A stretch of 64,000 bases of DNA, taken from contig JAUMZE010000005.1 of assembly GCA_030528285.1 (NCBI GenBank), positions 62,001-126,000 on the forward strand, given 5' to 3'. How positions within the stretch are numbered: position 1 is the stretch's first letter; the number at the start of each line of letters is the position of its first letter. Shown piece after piece: positions 23,766-31,763 of the stretch. The position numbers and the translations under genes were made by a program. Source of the stretch: Aerococcus sp. (GTDB taxonomy: Bacteria > Bacillota > Bacilli > Lactobacillales > Aerococcaceae). Under the pieces are notes generated by a model, which ran no database searches, was not told the DNA's origin, and saw only the letters and a program-made list of their open reading frames with translations.

Positions 23766-25193
23766 TCAGTCCATCTCCTTTATAGCGCTTTCAATTCTTT
23801 GGATGTCATTTTTAGGTAACATGGCGTTAACTAAAATGATAGGTTTATCTTCATCTATATCCTCAAATACGACTGTCGTTATTATCATGTCGTATTTCCC
23901 TTCTAATTTTTGCTTTCTTTTTTTATATTGTCTCCAAGAAAGTACATCGATAACTTCAATCGTACTTGGAAAAGCTCTTTCTAATTTCACTTTAAGCAAC
24001 TCAGAGGTTCCTACTCCACTGGAGCATAAAACGACTACTCTAATTACTTTAGGGTTCATCTCTTCAAACTTAGCGAAATATAAAACGATAAATCCAATCT
24101 CGTTATCAGATAATGTCATTCCATACTCTAGTAACATGACTCGGTTTACGCTTTCCTTAACCTTCTTAAACAAAATAGGATATTCACTTTCAATATCTAT
24201 TAATAGGGCATTTTCTACTTCAATGCCATTAAGTATTCGATTAAGCATAGGTTCAAAGTGAGCCAGTAAATCTCGTTTTAAGGTAGTTAAGTCATCAGAT
24301 GTGCTGGAACAAACATTATTTATGATAGTATTAACCGATCGTACTACCTTGTTTGCTACTTTTTTCTCTACGTTATCTGAAGTGATTCTAGAAGAAATTA
24401 GATATTGAGCAATATACGATTTTTCATAAGAAGGAAGTTTAATCCCTAGATATCCTTCTATTCTATTAACTATTTGTTGAGCAGCATTAGTTATCTTCTC
24501 ATCAATAGAGATTATCGGTGATTCTTCTATTTGATAGTTTCTAACGTTGCTAACTCCTCGATATCGTTTAATAACAATATAAATATGCGAAACTAGATTT
24601 ACGTTATAAGGATATGGGATTGGAGATCCTAGGTTATTTTCAACCTCTTCAACAACGCTAGTAACAAACTTTGCATCGTACTCATTCATATCACTAATAA
24701 TGTCGCTACGTGTATCAGCTAACATACGATAGATTGCTTTTCGAATAAGAATTTCCGGACCTTCAACTTTAATCCTCTTGTCCTTAGATCTATGTAGTGT
24801 TAATCCAAACTGCTTCAGCTTGTTTTCAATTTTTGCTAGATCACTATTTATTACCGAAGTGCTTAAAAAGTAATTATCAAATAACTTATGGGTTGTGATG
24901 CTCATAGGTGCATCAAATAATAATTCCAAAGCTATTTCATTTCTTCTCTGGATAGGCGAGTAGTCATCATAATCAAAGCTCACAAGGATATCATCAATAT
25001 CTACAGATAGTGCATATCCTTTTCCTTTCTTAGAACTAATTACCTCCTTTCCATTCATTTCGTTGATTCTTTTTATGTCTCGAATAATTGTTCGCGATGA
25101 TACGTCCATCTGCTGAGCTAGATCATTAGAGGTTAGATAACTATCCTGTGCTAACGCCTGTATAATTCTGTATGCTCGTGTTTTTGGCTTCAT
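23766..25193 (-). CDS. PRD-containing transcriptional regulator (BglG/LicR type)
   Basis: About 475 residues. Order of parts: N-terminal helix-turn-helix (YRIIQALAQDSYLTSNDLAQQMDVSSRTIIRDIKRIN), a middle helical Mga-like region, two PTS regulation domains (histidines in the NLVSHIYIVIKRYRG and LLAHFEPMLNRILNG segments), and a C-terminal EIIB-Gat-like domain with a cysteine in VVVLCSSGVGTSELL. There is no EIIA-like domain at the end; the separate EIIA gene follows directly. It should activate the PTS-aldolase operon when the substrate drains phosphate from the PRDs. I use the ATG at 25193 because AGAGGTG lies nine bases upstream; the frame is open further. Confidence 0.88.
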   Translation of the reverse strand: MKPKTRAYRIIQALAQDSYLTSNDLAQQMDVSSRTIIRDIKRINEMNGKEVISSKKGKGYALSVDIDDILVSFDYDDYSPIQRRNEIALELLFDAPMSITTHKLFDNYFLSTSVINSDLAKIENKLKQFGLTLHRSKDKRIKVEGPEILIRKAIYRMLADTRSDIISDMNEYDAKFVTSVVEEVENNLGSPIPYPYNVNLVSHIYIVIKRYRGVSNVRNYQIEESPIISIDEKITNAAQQIVNRIEGYLGIKLPSYEKSYIAQYLISSRITSDNVEKKVANKVVRSVNTIINNVCSSTSDDLTTLKRDLLAHFEPMLNRILNGIEVENALLIDIESEYPILFKKVKESVNRVMLLEYGMTLSDNEIGFIVLYFAKFEEMNPKVIRVVVLCSSGVGTSELLKVKLERAFPSTIEVIDVLSWRQYKKRKQKLEGKYDMIITTVVFEDIDEDKPIILVNAMLPKNDIQRIESAIKEMD

Positions 25194-25512
25194 GTCAAGC
25201 ATCACCTCTTTGAACAATCTCATAGTATCATCAAAGCTCCTTAGGATATTTTTACTTGTGTCACTTACCAAGTGACATATGCGGGAAAGTAACATGATCA
25301 TTTAAACAGATAAAGCGCAATCTGTTTTCTACCTAAACTGTAAATAATAAAATGGAGATCACAGAAATCTCCAGAACATCTTTACTTAAAAAACAAAGCT
25401 CTCAAAATCTAAGTATATAGAAACAGCCTCCCGAATTTCTGATCTAGAAATCAGGGAGGCTGCCTTTATTCTTATCCTAACCTTATTTTTTTAGTAATAA
25501 TACACTTATATA
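25194..25512. other. Intergenic region between the PTS operon regulator and the MFS gene
   Basis: About 320 bases. It contains the terminator of the MFS unit (25420-25462), a small hairpin GGAGAT/ATCTCC near 25352-25370, and the unidentified promoter of the PTS regulator. Nothing else is recognised. Confidence 0.4.
25420..25462 (-). terminator. Terminator of the quinate/shikimate cluster A operon
   Basis: A 9-bp stem CAGCCTCCC/GGGAGGCTG with an inner AT-rich extension, followed leftward by a U-rich stretch (UUUCUAU). Confidence 0.75.
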
Positions 25513-26760
25513 TTAATTCTCGGTATCAAGTGTTGCTGTCACTAACGCTGACTTCCCACGGTATTTAACTACCAATGCCAAAGCTACACCAACCAATGTA
25601 ATCACGACATTCATCAAAATGATTATTCTTGGAGCATTCTCTCCAGTGATCTTCGTCAAATATGCAGCTGCAGATAAAACAGCATAGTTGGCAACACTAG
25701 AAGCAATCATAACAAGCGATGTTGCCAAGCCTTTCTTATCCGGAAAGAAGCTAATAGCAGTTGAAGTTGCAAGCTGTAAGACTCCTCCAGCAGCAGCATA
25801 TCCAATAACAAAACTTCCGATATAGAGAATAATTTGGGTTTGAATGAAGTAGCACAATAAGAGCATCACAGCGGAGATACTTGGATATAAAACCAATATC
25901 GTCGTTTCTTTCAGCCCCATCCGAATTAGTTGTGCTGTCAACAGAACAGCTATTGTTGCTCCAATTGCATAGAAGGATTGCAATGCACTTGGATCTTGAA
26001 CTCCATAACTTACTCCTAGCTCTTGATTACAGTTGAGCCAAATCATAAATGTAGCTGAACTCGTGAACCCAATGAGGATAGCTGCTATAGAAGCAGGTGT
26101 AAAGCGATCCTTACCTTTGTTATCAGTCGTTGCTACTTGAGTCTTAGCATCAGATTTATCTTGTTTTGGAAATGGTAAAATCAACACTAAGATAGCATCG
26201 ATGATCATCATGATCCCACAAGCAATAAAAATAATTTCATAGGTCATATGCGCACTCGCAACTATCCCAATAATGAACGGTAAAATAAACTGAGCAATTG
26301 TAATCGCAAATTTTGTAAAGAGGTTGGCGATCGAAGCAGAATTTGGGAATATCTCCATCACACTTGGAGACACGCAGGTATCCAAAAATGAGTTTGCTAT
26401 ACCATTTATAATTCCAATAGCATAAGCTGCCCACATGCTATGAACACTGATCATTCCAAAGAAGAAGACTGAGTATAGAGCAATCCCAATAAATCCGCTA
26501 ATGCGTCGACCTAGTCTATCTGATACTGGTCCTGCAAAGGGATAGGCAATCAGTCGTCCTAACCCATATGCTGCTATTACTGAAACGACCATACTTACAT
26601 CTACTGCACCACTAGCTAATGTGGGAGCACCCCAAGCTTCCGCAAAAGCTGTCTTATAATGTCCCATAATAGATGAAGCAATACCTAAATTAAAATAAGC
26701 GAAATACAGCGCAAATGCTGTTAGATAGTACTTACGATTAGAATTTTGGTTACTAGCCAT
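25513..26760 (-). CDS. MFS transporter, probable hydroaromatic acid permease
   Basis: A 415-residue major facilitator with 12 membrane helices. The loop 2-3 motif GPVSDRLGRR marks the family. It is one base away from the end of a quinate/shikimate-type dehydrogenase gene and the last gene of that operon, so quinate or shikimate uptake is the likely job; this is inferred from context. A paralogous permease lies at 31764. The ATG at 26760 follows GGAGGA by seven bases, preferred over an upstream ATG in the same frame. Confidence 0.85.
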   Translation of the reverse strand: MASNQNSNRKYYLTAFALYFAYFNLGIASSIMGHYKTAFAEAWGAPTLASGAVDVSMVVSVIAAYGLGRLIAYPFAGPVSDRLGRRISGFIGIALYSVFFFGMISVHSMWAAYAIGIINGIANSFLDTCVSPSVMEIFPNSASIANLFTKFAITIAQFILPFIIGIVASAHMTYEIIFIACGIMMIIDAILVLILPFPKQDKSDAKTQVATTDNKGKDRFTPASIAAILIGFTSSATFMIWLNCNQELGVSYGVQDPSALQSFYAIGATIAVLLTAQLIRMGLKETTILVLYPSISAVMLLLCYFIQTQIILYIGSFVIGYAAAGGVLQLATSTAISFFPDKKGLATSLVMIASSVANYAVLSAAAYLTKITGENAPRIIILMNVVITLVGVALALVVKYRGKSALVTATLDTEN

Positions 26761-26761
26761 T

Positions 26762-27646
26762 TTAATGTCCTCCGTCATCTGAGAAGAATCGTTCAGTGAC
26801 CTCCTCTACCGGCATATCTTTCCCAGTATATAATTTGAAAGCTGCTGCTCCTTGCCAAACGAGCATACCTTTACCACCAATTGTTTGACTGCCATGCTCT
26901 GCTGCATCAGCCAACATTTTAGTAACGGCTGGGCTATAAACGGTATCTGTTACAACAAGATCTGATCTATACACAGTCATATCCTTAATGTTGGTTTGAT
27001 CAACATTAGGTTCCATACCTGCTCTAGTTGCATTAGCTAAAATGTCGCTCTGACCAATTGCCATTGAAAGGGCTTCCTGGTCATTAATATCTCCAACTGT
27101 TACATGACATGAAGGTACTTTCTCCATGATCTTTTGAGCAGTGATCTCTGCATTTTTATAGAAACTATCTTTAGGATTGAAAATGTGGATTGCTTGAGCA
27201 CCATCCAAAGCCATTTGTACTGCAATAGCCGTTGCTGCACCACCAGCGCCTAAAATCGTTACTCGTTTCCCTTCAGGATCCACACCGTTATGACGCAAGT
27301 TCTCAACATATCCTGCACCATCCGTGTTATATCCAGTTAAAACGCCATCATTATTAACAATGGTATTCACTGCCCCTATCAGCTCTGCGGCTGGTGATAA
27401 CTTATCAACTAATTCAGCAGCCGCTTTCTTACATGGCATAGTGATGTTTGCTCCACGCATATTTAACAAACGCATATATTTCAATGCACTTTCCATTTCA
27501 TTTTCTTGGATATCGAAAGCTAAATATGCATAGTTAATGCCTGCTTTTTCAAAGCTATAGTTATACATTGCTGGTGACCCAGAATGACCTACAGGGGAAC
27601 CAAAAAGTCCCAGCATAGTTGTATGGCCATCAATCCGTGATTCCAT
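26762..27646 (-). CDS. Quinate/shikimate dehydrogenase family protein (copy A1)
   Basis: A 294-residue AroE/YdiB-family oxidoreductase. The substrate domain has GSPVGHSGSPAMYN, the catalytic lysine in NITMPCKKAAAEL and the aspartate in GYNTDGAGY; the Rossmann domain has ILGAGGAATAIAVQ. After the second strand it reads IFNPKDSFYKNA, closer to the YdiB/quinate dehydrogenase pattern (FNRRDEFF) than to biosynthetic AroE (NRT), which suggests NAD+ use. It is one of three family members in the window and none lies with other aromatic biosynthesis genes, so a catabolic or respiratory-type role is more likely than biosynthesis. Confidence 0.88.
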   Translation of the reverse strand: MESRIDGHTTMLGLFGSPVGHSGSPAMYNYSFEKAGINYAYLAFDIQENEMESALKYMRLLNMRGANITMPCKKAAAELVDKLSPAAELIGAVNTIVNNDGVLTGYNTDGAGYVENLRHNGVDPEGKRVTILGAGGAATAIAVQMALDGAQAIHIFNPKDSFYKNAEITAQKIMEKVPSCHVTVGDINDQEALSMAIGQSDILANATRAGMEPNVDQTNIKDMTVYRSDLVVTDTVYSPAVTKMLADAAEHGSQTIGGKGMLVWQGAAAFKLYTGKDMPVEEVTERFFSDDGGH

Positions 27647-27661
27647 TAGCTAAAATCCTCC

Positions 27662-28546
27662 TTAGTTCTTCTTTGCTGCTTGCTCAGCTTCATAAGCTTG
27701 ATATTCATCAGTTGGCATATCTTTACCAGTAAAGAGTTTGTATGCCGCATCTCCTTGCCATAAAAGCATTCCTTTACCAGGTGCTACAGTACATCCTACT
27801 GCTTCTGCATCCTCAATCAGTTTTGTTTTAAGAGGGTTATAAACGGTATCAGCTACTACTAATTCAGGACGTAGATAGCTTGGATCAATTAATGATTGAT
27901 CATCAAATGGTTTCATACCAATCACAGTTGAGTTTACAAGAATATCTGCTTTTTCAATTTCAGATTTTAGTTTTTCTTTGTCTTCAAGAGGGTAAACATT
28001 AACTTCTACTTCTGGTTTTGCTTCCTTAATTTTCTTCTGCGTATTTTCTGCGTTTGCATAGAACTCATCATCGCGGTTGAAAATAGACAATGATTTTGCA
28101 CCATCCAATGCGCACTGCACTTGTAATGCAGTTCCTGCTCCACCAGCACCAAGAACAACAATCTTTTTACCTGCTACATCTACGCCGGTTTCTTTCAGGT
28201 TGCGAACAAAACCAATCCCATCAGTAATATGTCCAGTTATCTTCCCGTTATCATTTACAAAGACATTGATAGCTCCTACGATTTTAGCAGCTGGTGACAA
28301 CTCATTAACTAAGGTTGCCGCAATGCTCTTACATGGCATTGTTACATTACCACCGCGTACATTGAGTAATTTGATCGCCTCAATAGCTTCTTTCATTTGT
28401 TCTTTCTTTACATCAAAAGCCATGTATGCATAATCTAATCCTTGATGTTGGAAGCTAAAATTATACATTGCTGGTGATCCAGAGTGTCCAACAGGGGATC
28501 CAACTAACATAAATAAACCGGTTGTTCCTGAGATACGTTTTTCCAT
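27662..28546 (-). CDS. Quinate/shikimate dehydrogenase family protein (copy A2)
   Basis: A 294-residue AroE/YdiB-family protein, 15 bases upstream of copy A1 and clearly related to it. The catalytic lysine is in NVTMPCKSIAATL and the nucleotide loop is VLGAGGAGTALQVQ, followed by IFNRDDEFYANA, a YdiB-like cofactor loop. The conserved asparagine before the catalytic aspartate is replaced: GHITDGIGF instead of GYNTDG, which may alter substrate choice. The ATG at 28546 matches the start of the paralogues; another ATG two codons upstream is closer to the ribosome binding site. The 90 bases before it hold a TGAGAC/GTCTCA hairpin at 28582-28603 that may tune expression within the operon. Confidence 0.87.
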   Translation of the reverse strand: MEKRISGTTGLFMLVGSPVGHSGSPAMYNFSFQHQGLDYAYMAFDVKKEQMKEAIEAIKLLNVRGGNVTMPCKSIAATLVNELSPAAKIVGAINVFVNDNGKITGHITDGIGFVRNLKETGVDVAGKKIVVLGAGGAGTALQVQCALDGAKSLSIFNRDDEFYANAENTQKKIKEAKPEVEVNVYPLEDKEKLKSEIEKADILVNSTVIGMKPFDDQSLIDPSYLRPELVVADTVYNPLKTKLIEDAEAVGCTVAPGKGMLLWQGDAAYKLFTGKDMPTDEYQAYEAEQAAKKN

Positions 28547-28636
28547 AGTCATAATCTCCTTTGATTAATAAGAAAAGAGGCTGAGACAATCGCCCCAGTC
28601 TCATTCCTACACGTTTATGTAACTGAATCTAGTATT

Positions 28637-29476
28637 TTATTTTTTAGCTGGTTGATGATGTTCAATAGCGTATTGGCGACGTCCACCTGGTTTTGGAACC
28701 ATGTCTCCAATCATGATGTTCAACCCACCATCAACAGTTACTTCAGCCCCATTGGTATAGTCAGAACGATCACTAGCTAAGAATAAAACCATGTTAGCGA
28801 TATCGTCTAATGTACCAATACGACGACTAGCAACTAAGCGTTCACGACCTTCTTCTACGCTTTCATCTTTATAGAAGTTCTTAGAAAGTGGTGTTTTAAC
28901 TAAGCATGGTAGGACACAGTTACTGCGAACACCAAATTGTCCCCATTCAGCAGCCATTTGCTTAGACAACATGTTAACCCCAGCTTTAGTTGTACTGTAG
29001 GCACCACTGTAGGTTTCTGGATAACGTGAAGCCACCGTGGAAATATGTACCATGTTCCCATGTCCTTGTTTAACCATGACACGACCAAAACGTTGTGACA
29101 TCAAGAAGTAGCCGGTTAAGTTAACATTCAAGGATGCTTGCCATTCGTCTAAGCGTAAATCTTCAAGAGGTGAGAAACGTAAGATAGCGGCAGTATTAAC
29201 CAAGGCATCAATTTGACCAAACTTGTTGATAACAGCCTCAACAGCAGCGTCTACTTCTTCTTCTTTAGTTGTATTACATTTAATAGCTAAAGTCTCTACA
29301 CCATATTTATCTGTGAGTTCCTTAGCATATTCTTTTGTTCGATCTACAATCATATCGATTAAAACGATCTTAGCACTTTGCTTTGCTAACTCTTCACAGA
29401 TTTTGGTACCCATACCACCAACAGCACCTGTAACAGCAACAACTTTATCTTTTAATCCTAACCATTCGTTAGTCAT
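28637..29476 (-). CDS. Short-chain dehydrogenase/reductase (cluster A)
   Basis: A 279-residue classical SDR. It shows VVAVTGAVGGMGTKICEEL (cofactor loop), LVNTAAIL in place of the usual NNAG, catalytic serine in VHISTVAS, YSTTKAG with the active Tyr and Lys, and a C-terminal MVPKPGGRRQYA tail shared with the SDR at 39003. The aspartate LIDM after strand 2 suggests NAD(H). In this neighbourhood it probably oxidises or reduces a ring hydroxyl of a hydroaromatic acid; that is inference. The start at 29476 follows AAGGAGAG. Confidence 0.87.
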   Translation of the reverse strand: MTNEWLGLKDKVVAVTGAVGGMGTKICEELAKQSAKIVLIDMIVDRTKEYAKELTDKYGVETLAIKCNTTKEEEVDAAVEAVINKFGQIDALVNTAAILRFSPLEDLRLDEWQASLNVNLTGYFLMSQRFGRVMVKQGHGNMVHISTVASRYPETYSGAYSTTKAGVNMLSKQMAAEWGQFGVRSNCVLPCLVKTPLSKNFYKDESVEEGRERLVASRRIGTLDDIANMVLFLASDRSDYTNGAEVTVDGGLNIMIGDMVPKPGGRRQYAIEHHQPAKK

Positions 29477-29509
29477 TAACACTCTCTCCTTCTATCTAGC
29501 TTGATCTCC

Positions 29510-30346
29510 TTATTTTAAGATTTCAGGCCAAGCTTCTTCTAAAACTTCTACGGTCTTCTTATAAGTATAATCAGCAGCGTAGTCAATGCCTTTAGCTAAG
29601 CAAGCATCTGAAATTACTTCGACACCGATTACTTTAGGATCTACACCGGCTTCTTTAACCATTTTTACAAACCCAACTGTGTCTAAGTCCCCTGCACCTG
29701 GAGCTAAACGGTCATGCATCGATTCATCACGTAAGATGGATTTTGCATATGGACGTGTGTAAGCATCATCCAATTGAATTGAAATTACACGTTTAGCTTG
29801 TTCTTTCGTTAACAGATCATATGGTTGGTCAGCACGAACCCAGTGCCACATATCTAATAACATGTAAACGCTGTCGCAGTTAGCTTTTTGCATTACTTTC
29901 CAGGTTTTATCTAAATCAGGAAGCCCACTATATGGCATTGGTTCCAATCCGATGATTAAGTCCCCTGCACGGGAAGCTAATTCTTGTAATTTCTTAGCGG
30001 TATAATCAACATCATAGTCTTCCATCAAACCGGTGTTAATGTGTTTTACACCAAATAACTCACACATATGGAAGCACATTTGCTCTTTGTATTTTTGCTC
30101 GTACGAACGTGTTGGTTCACACCATTGAACGATGTATTCAACTTCCGTACAGCGAATTTGATATTTATCTAAGACATCTAAAATATCTTGATCCGTTAAT
30201 CCTTCGTTTAAAGCATCGACGTAGGTTTCAGCACGTAATCCGATACCGTCATAACCAGCTTCACTAGCTGCTTTACAACGATCTTCAAATTTACATTGAT
30301 CACCAAGTGTCCATGAACTAACGGTAATTGGATGTGCCTGTGTCAT
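29510..30346 (-). CDS. TIM-barrel sugar-isomerase/dehydratase family protein, possible 3-dehydroshikimate dehydratase
   Basis: A 278-residue protein of the xylose isomerase-like TIM barrel superfamily (AP endonuclease 2 fold). Metal ligands are suggested by CTEVEYIVQW, GLEPMPYSGLPD, LLDMWHWVRADQ, ISIQLDDAY and IGVEVISD, i.e. two Glu, two Asp/His in the standard order. Bacterial 3-dehydroshikimate dehydratases (AsbF/QuiC-like) belong to this fold, and the gene is the first of an operon with an SDR, two quinate/shikimate dehydrogenases and a permease, so this activity is a reasonable guess; an isomerase is the alternative. The ATG at 30346 follows GGAGG. It lies divergent from the LysR gene. 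Confidence 0.75.
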   Translation of the reverse strand: MTQAHPITVSSWTLGDQCKFEDRCKAASEAGYDGIGLRAETYVDALNEGLTDQDILDVLDKYQIRCTEVEYIVQWCEPTRSYEQKYKEQMCFHMCELFGVKHINTGLMEDYDVDYTAKKLQELASRAGDLIIGLEPMPYSGLPDLDKTWKVMQKANCDSVYMLLDMWHWVRADQPYDLLTKEQAKRVISIQLDDAYTRPYAKSILRDESMHDRLAPGAGDLDTVGFVKMVKEAGVDPKVIGVEVISDACLAKGIDYAADYTYKKTVEVLEEAWPEILK

Positions 30347-30484
30347 AATAATTGCCTCCAAAAATTTTATTAGTACTAGTGGATCCATCACATGCATGTT
30401 CTTTAATTCACATATCGTTTACATGTAGACTGTAACCGGTATCAGCATCAAAGTCCAATAGCTCTTATAAGACCATAACCATAG

Positions 30485-30504
30485 CCAAAAGTTATTGGTT
30501 TTGG
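30485..30504. promoter_or_regulatory. Candidate LysR operator between the divergent units
   Basis: An inverted repeat CCAAAA-N8-TTTTGG at 30485-30504, nested beside ATAAC/GTTAT, sits in the 240-base divergent gap between the TIM-barrel operon and the LysR gene. LysR proteins often bind such palindromes next to their own promoter. Confidence 0.45.
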
Positions 30505-30589
30505 TATATTAGTGTTAATATCAAGGTTTCAAGCACTTTCAAATTAGAGAAAAGGCTTCCAAATTTTAACTTCAGGAGGAAGAAACTCT

Positions 30590-31495
30590 ATGAACTTAGA
30601 TCATCTACGCTATTTTGTTGCGCTATCTCACACAGAAAACTATACTCAAACAGCTAAACTGTTACATATTACACAACCAAGTCTAACCAAAGCGATCCAT
30701 TCATTGGAGGCAGAGTTGGACATTCAGCTGTTTAAAAAAACAGGAAGAAATGTTGCTTTAACTTCTGCTGGAAAAGTTTTTGCTAATGATGTTGAGTCTG
30801 CACTGCTTCTTTTAGATAAAAGCGTTACAAACGTTAAGCGATTTAGTACACAAAAATCCCCTATCCGTATTGCATCCTTGAGAACTCTTAGTATCAAATG
30901 GCTGCCAGATATGGTTCAACGCTTCATTCAGTTGAATCCTACTGCAGCTGTTCAATTCCATTTCAATACAGATACGGGGCTTTCTCCAGATATCTTACAA
31001 GGTCTGCGCGATAATAAATATGATGTGGCTTTCTGTTCTAAGCTAGATCAATTTAGTGATATTGAGTATTTCCCAGTTGCTAAACAAACCATCGTATGTA
31101 TCACCCCGATGACCCACCCACTAGCTAATCGCTCCAGTATAAACTTGGCAGAAACTCTTGCTTATCCTCAAATTACCTTCTCAGAGCGTAGTGGACTACA
31201 CTCCATTATGCAAAATCTATTCAATGATTGTGGTGGACAGCCTATTAGTGCATACGCAGTTGAAGAAGATCAGGCGATTGCTGGATTGGTTGCCAGTGGA
31301 TTTGGTATTGCTGTTGTCCCTAACATGTCAATACTTCAAAGCATGCCGGTTAAAATTATTCCCCTCTCATTTCCAACGTGGCAACGAATCCTATACATGG
31401 CTACCCGCAAGCACTATCCTTCTCAACCAGCAATGGACGAGTTCACCAAGTTTGTAAGAGAACAGAGTAAAACTTTATCTGTTAACAATATCTAG
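30590..31495 (+). CDS. LysR-family transcriptional regulator (cluster A)
   Basis: A 301-residue LysR regulator: N-terminal winged helix MNLDHLRYFVALSHTENYTQTAKLLHITQPSLTKAIHSLEAEL, then a periplasmic-binding-like effector domain. It is read away from the hydroaromatic operon and resembles the LysR protein at 38019, which is placed the same way beside cluster B. It probably activates the operon in response to a pathway compound. AGGAGGAAG precedes the ATG, and a strong hairpin terminator follows. Confidence 0.9.
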   Translation: MNLDHLRYFVALSHTENYTQTAKLLHITQPSLTKAIHSLEAELDIQLFKKTGRNVALTSAGKVFANDVESALLLLDKSVTNVKRFSTQKSPIRIASLRTLSIKWLPDMVQRFIQLNPTAAVQFHFNTDTGLSPDILQGLRDNKYDVAFCSKLDQFSDIEYFPVAKQTIVCITPMTHPLANRSSINLAETLAYPQITFSERSGLHSIMQNLFNDCGGQPISAYAVEEDQAIAGLVASGFGIAVVPNMSILQSMPVKIIPLSFPTWQRILYMATRKHYPSQPAMDEFTKFVREQSKTLSVNNI

Positions 31496-31502
31496 TTCTC
31501 AC

Positions 31503-31549
31503 AAAACGAATCCAACCGATAGCTTAAGGCTATTGGTTGGATTCGTTTA
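31503..31549 (+). terminator. Terminator of the cluster A lysR
   Basis: A 19-bp nearly perfect stem (AACGAATCCAACCGATAGC with GCTATTGGTTGGATTCGTT, one G-U) and a five-base loop. The following run is only TTTAT, so termination strength is uncertain. Confidence 0.7.
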
Positions 31550-31763
31550 TGCTATTAGACAGTTTGCTTAGTCATGGTAAAATTTGGATAAGCTAATGAT
31601 TGTGAAGTAAATATCAATTTATATATTAACTGATCGTAAACCGTTTCCTTGATTATTATGTCAGCTTAAAGAAACTAACATATGCAAGTGAAATACTCTT
31701 AAATCCATTTATTTTTAACTACGCTTGTGAAAAATATAATTAATAGAAATGTGGGGTATAATC

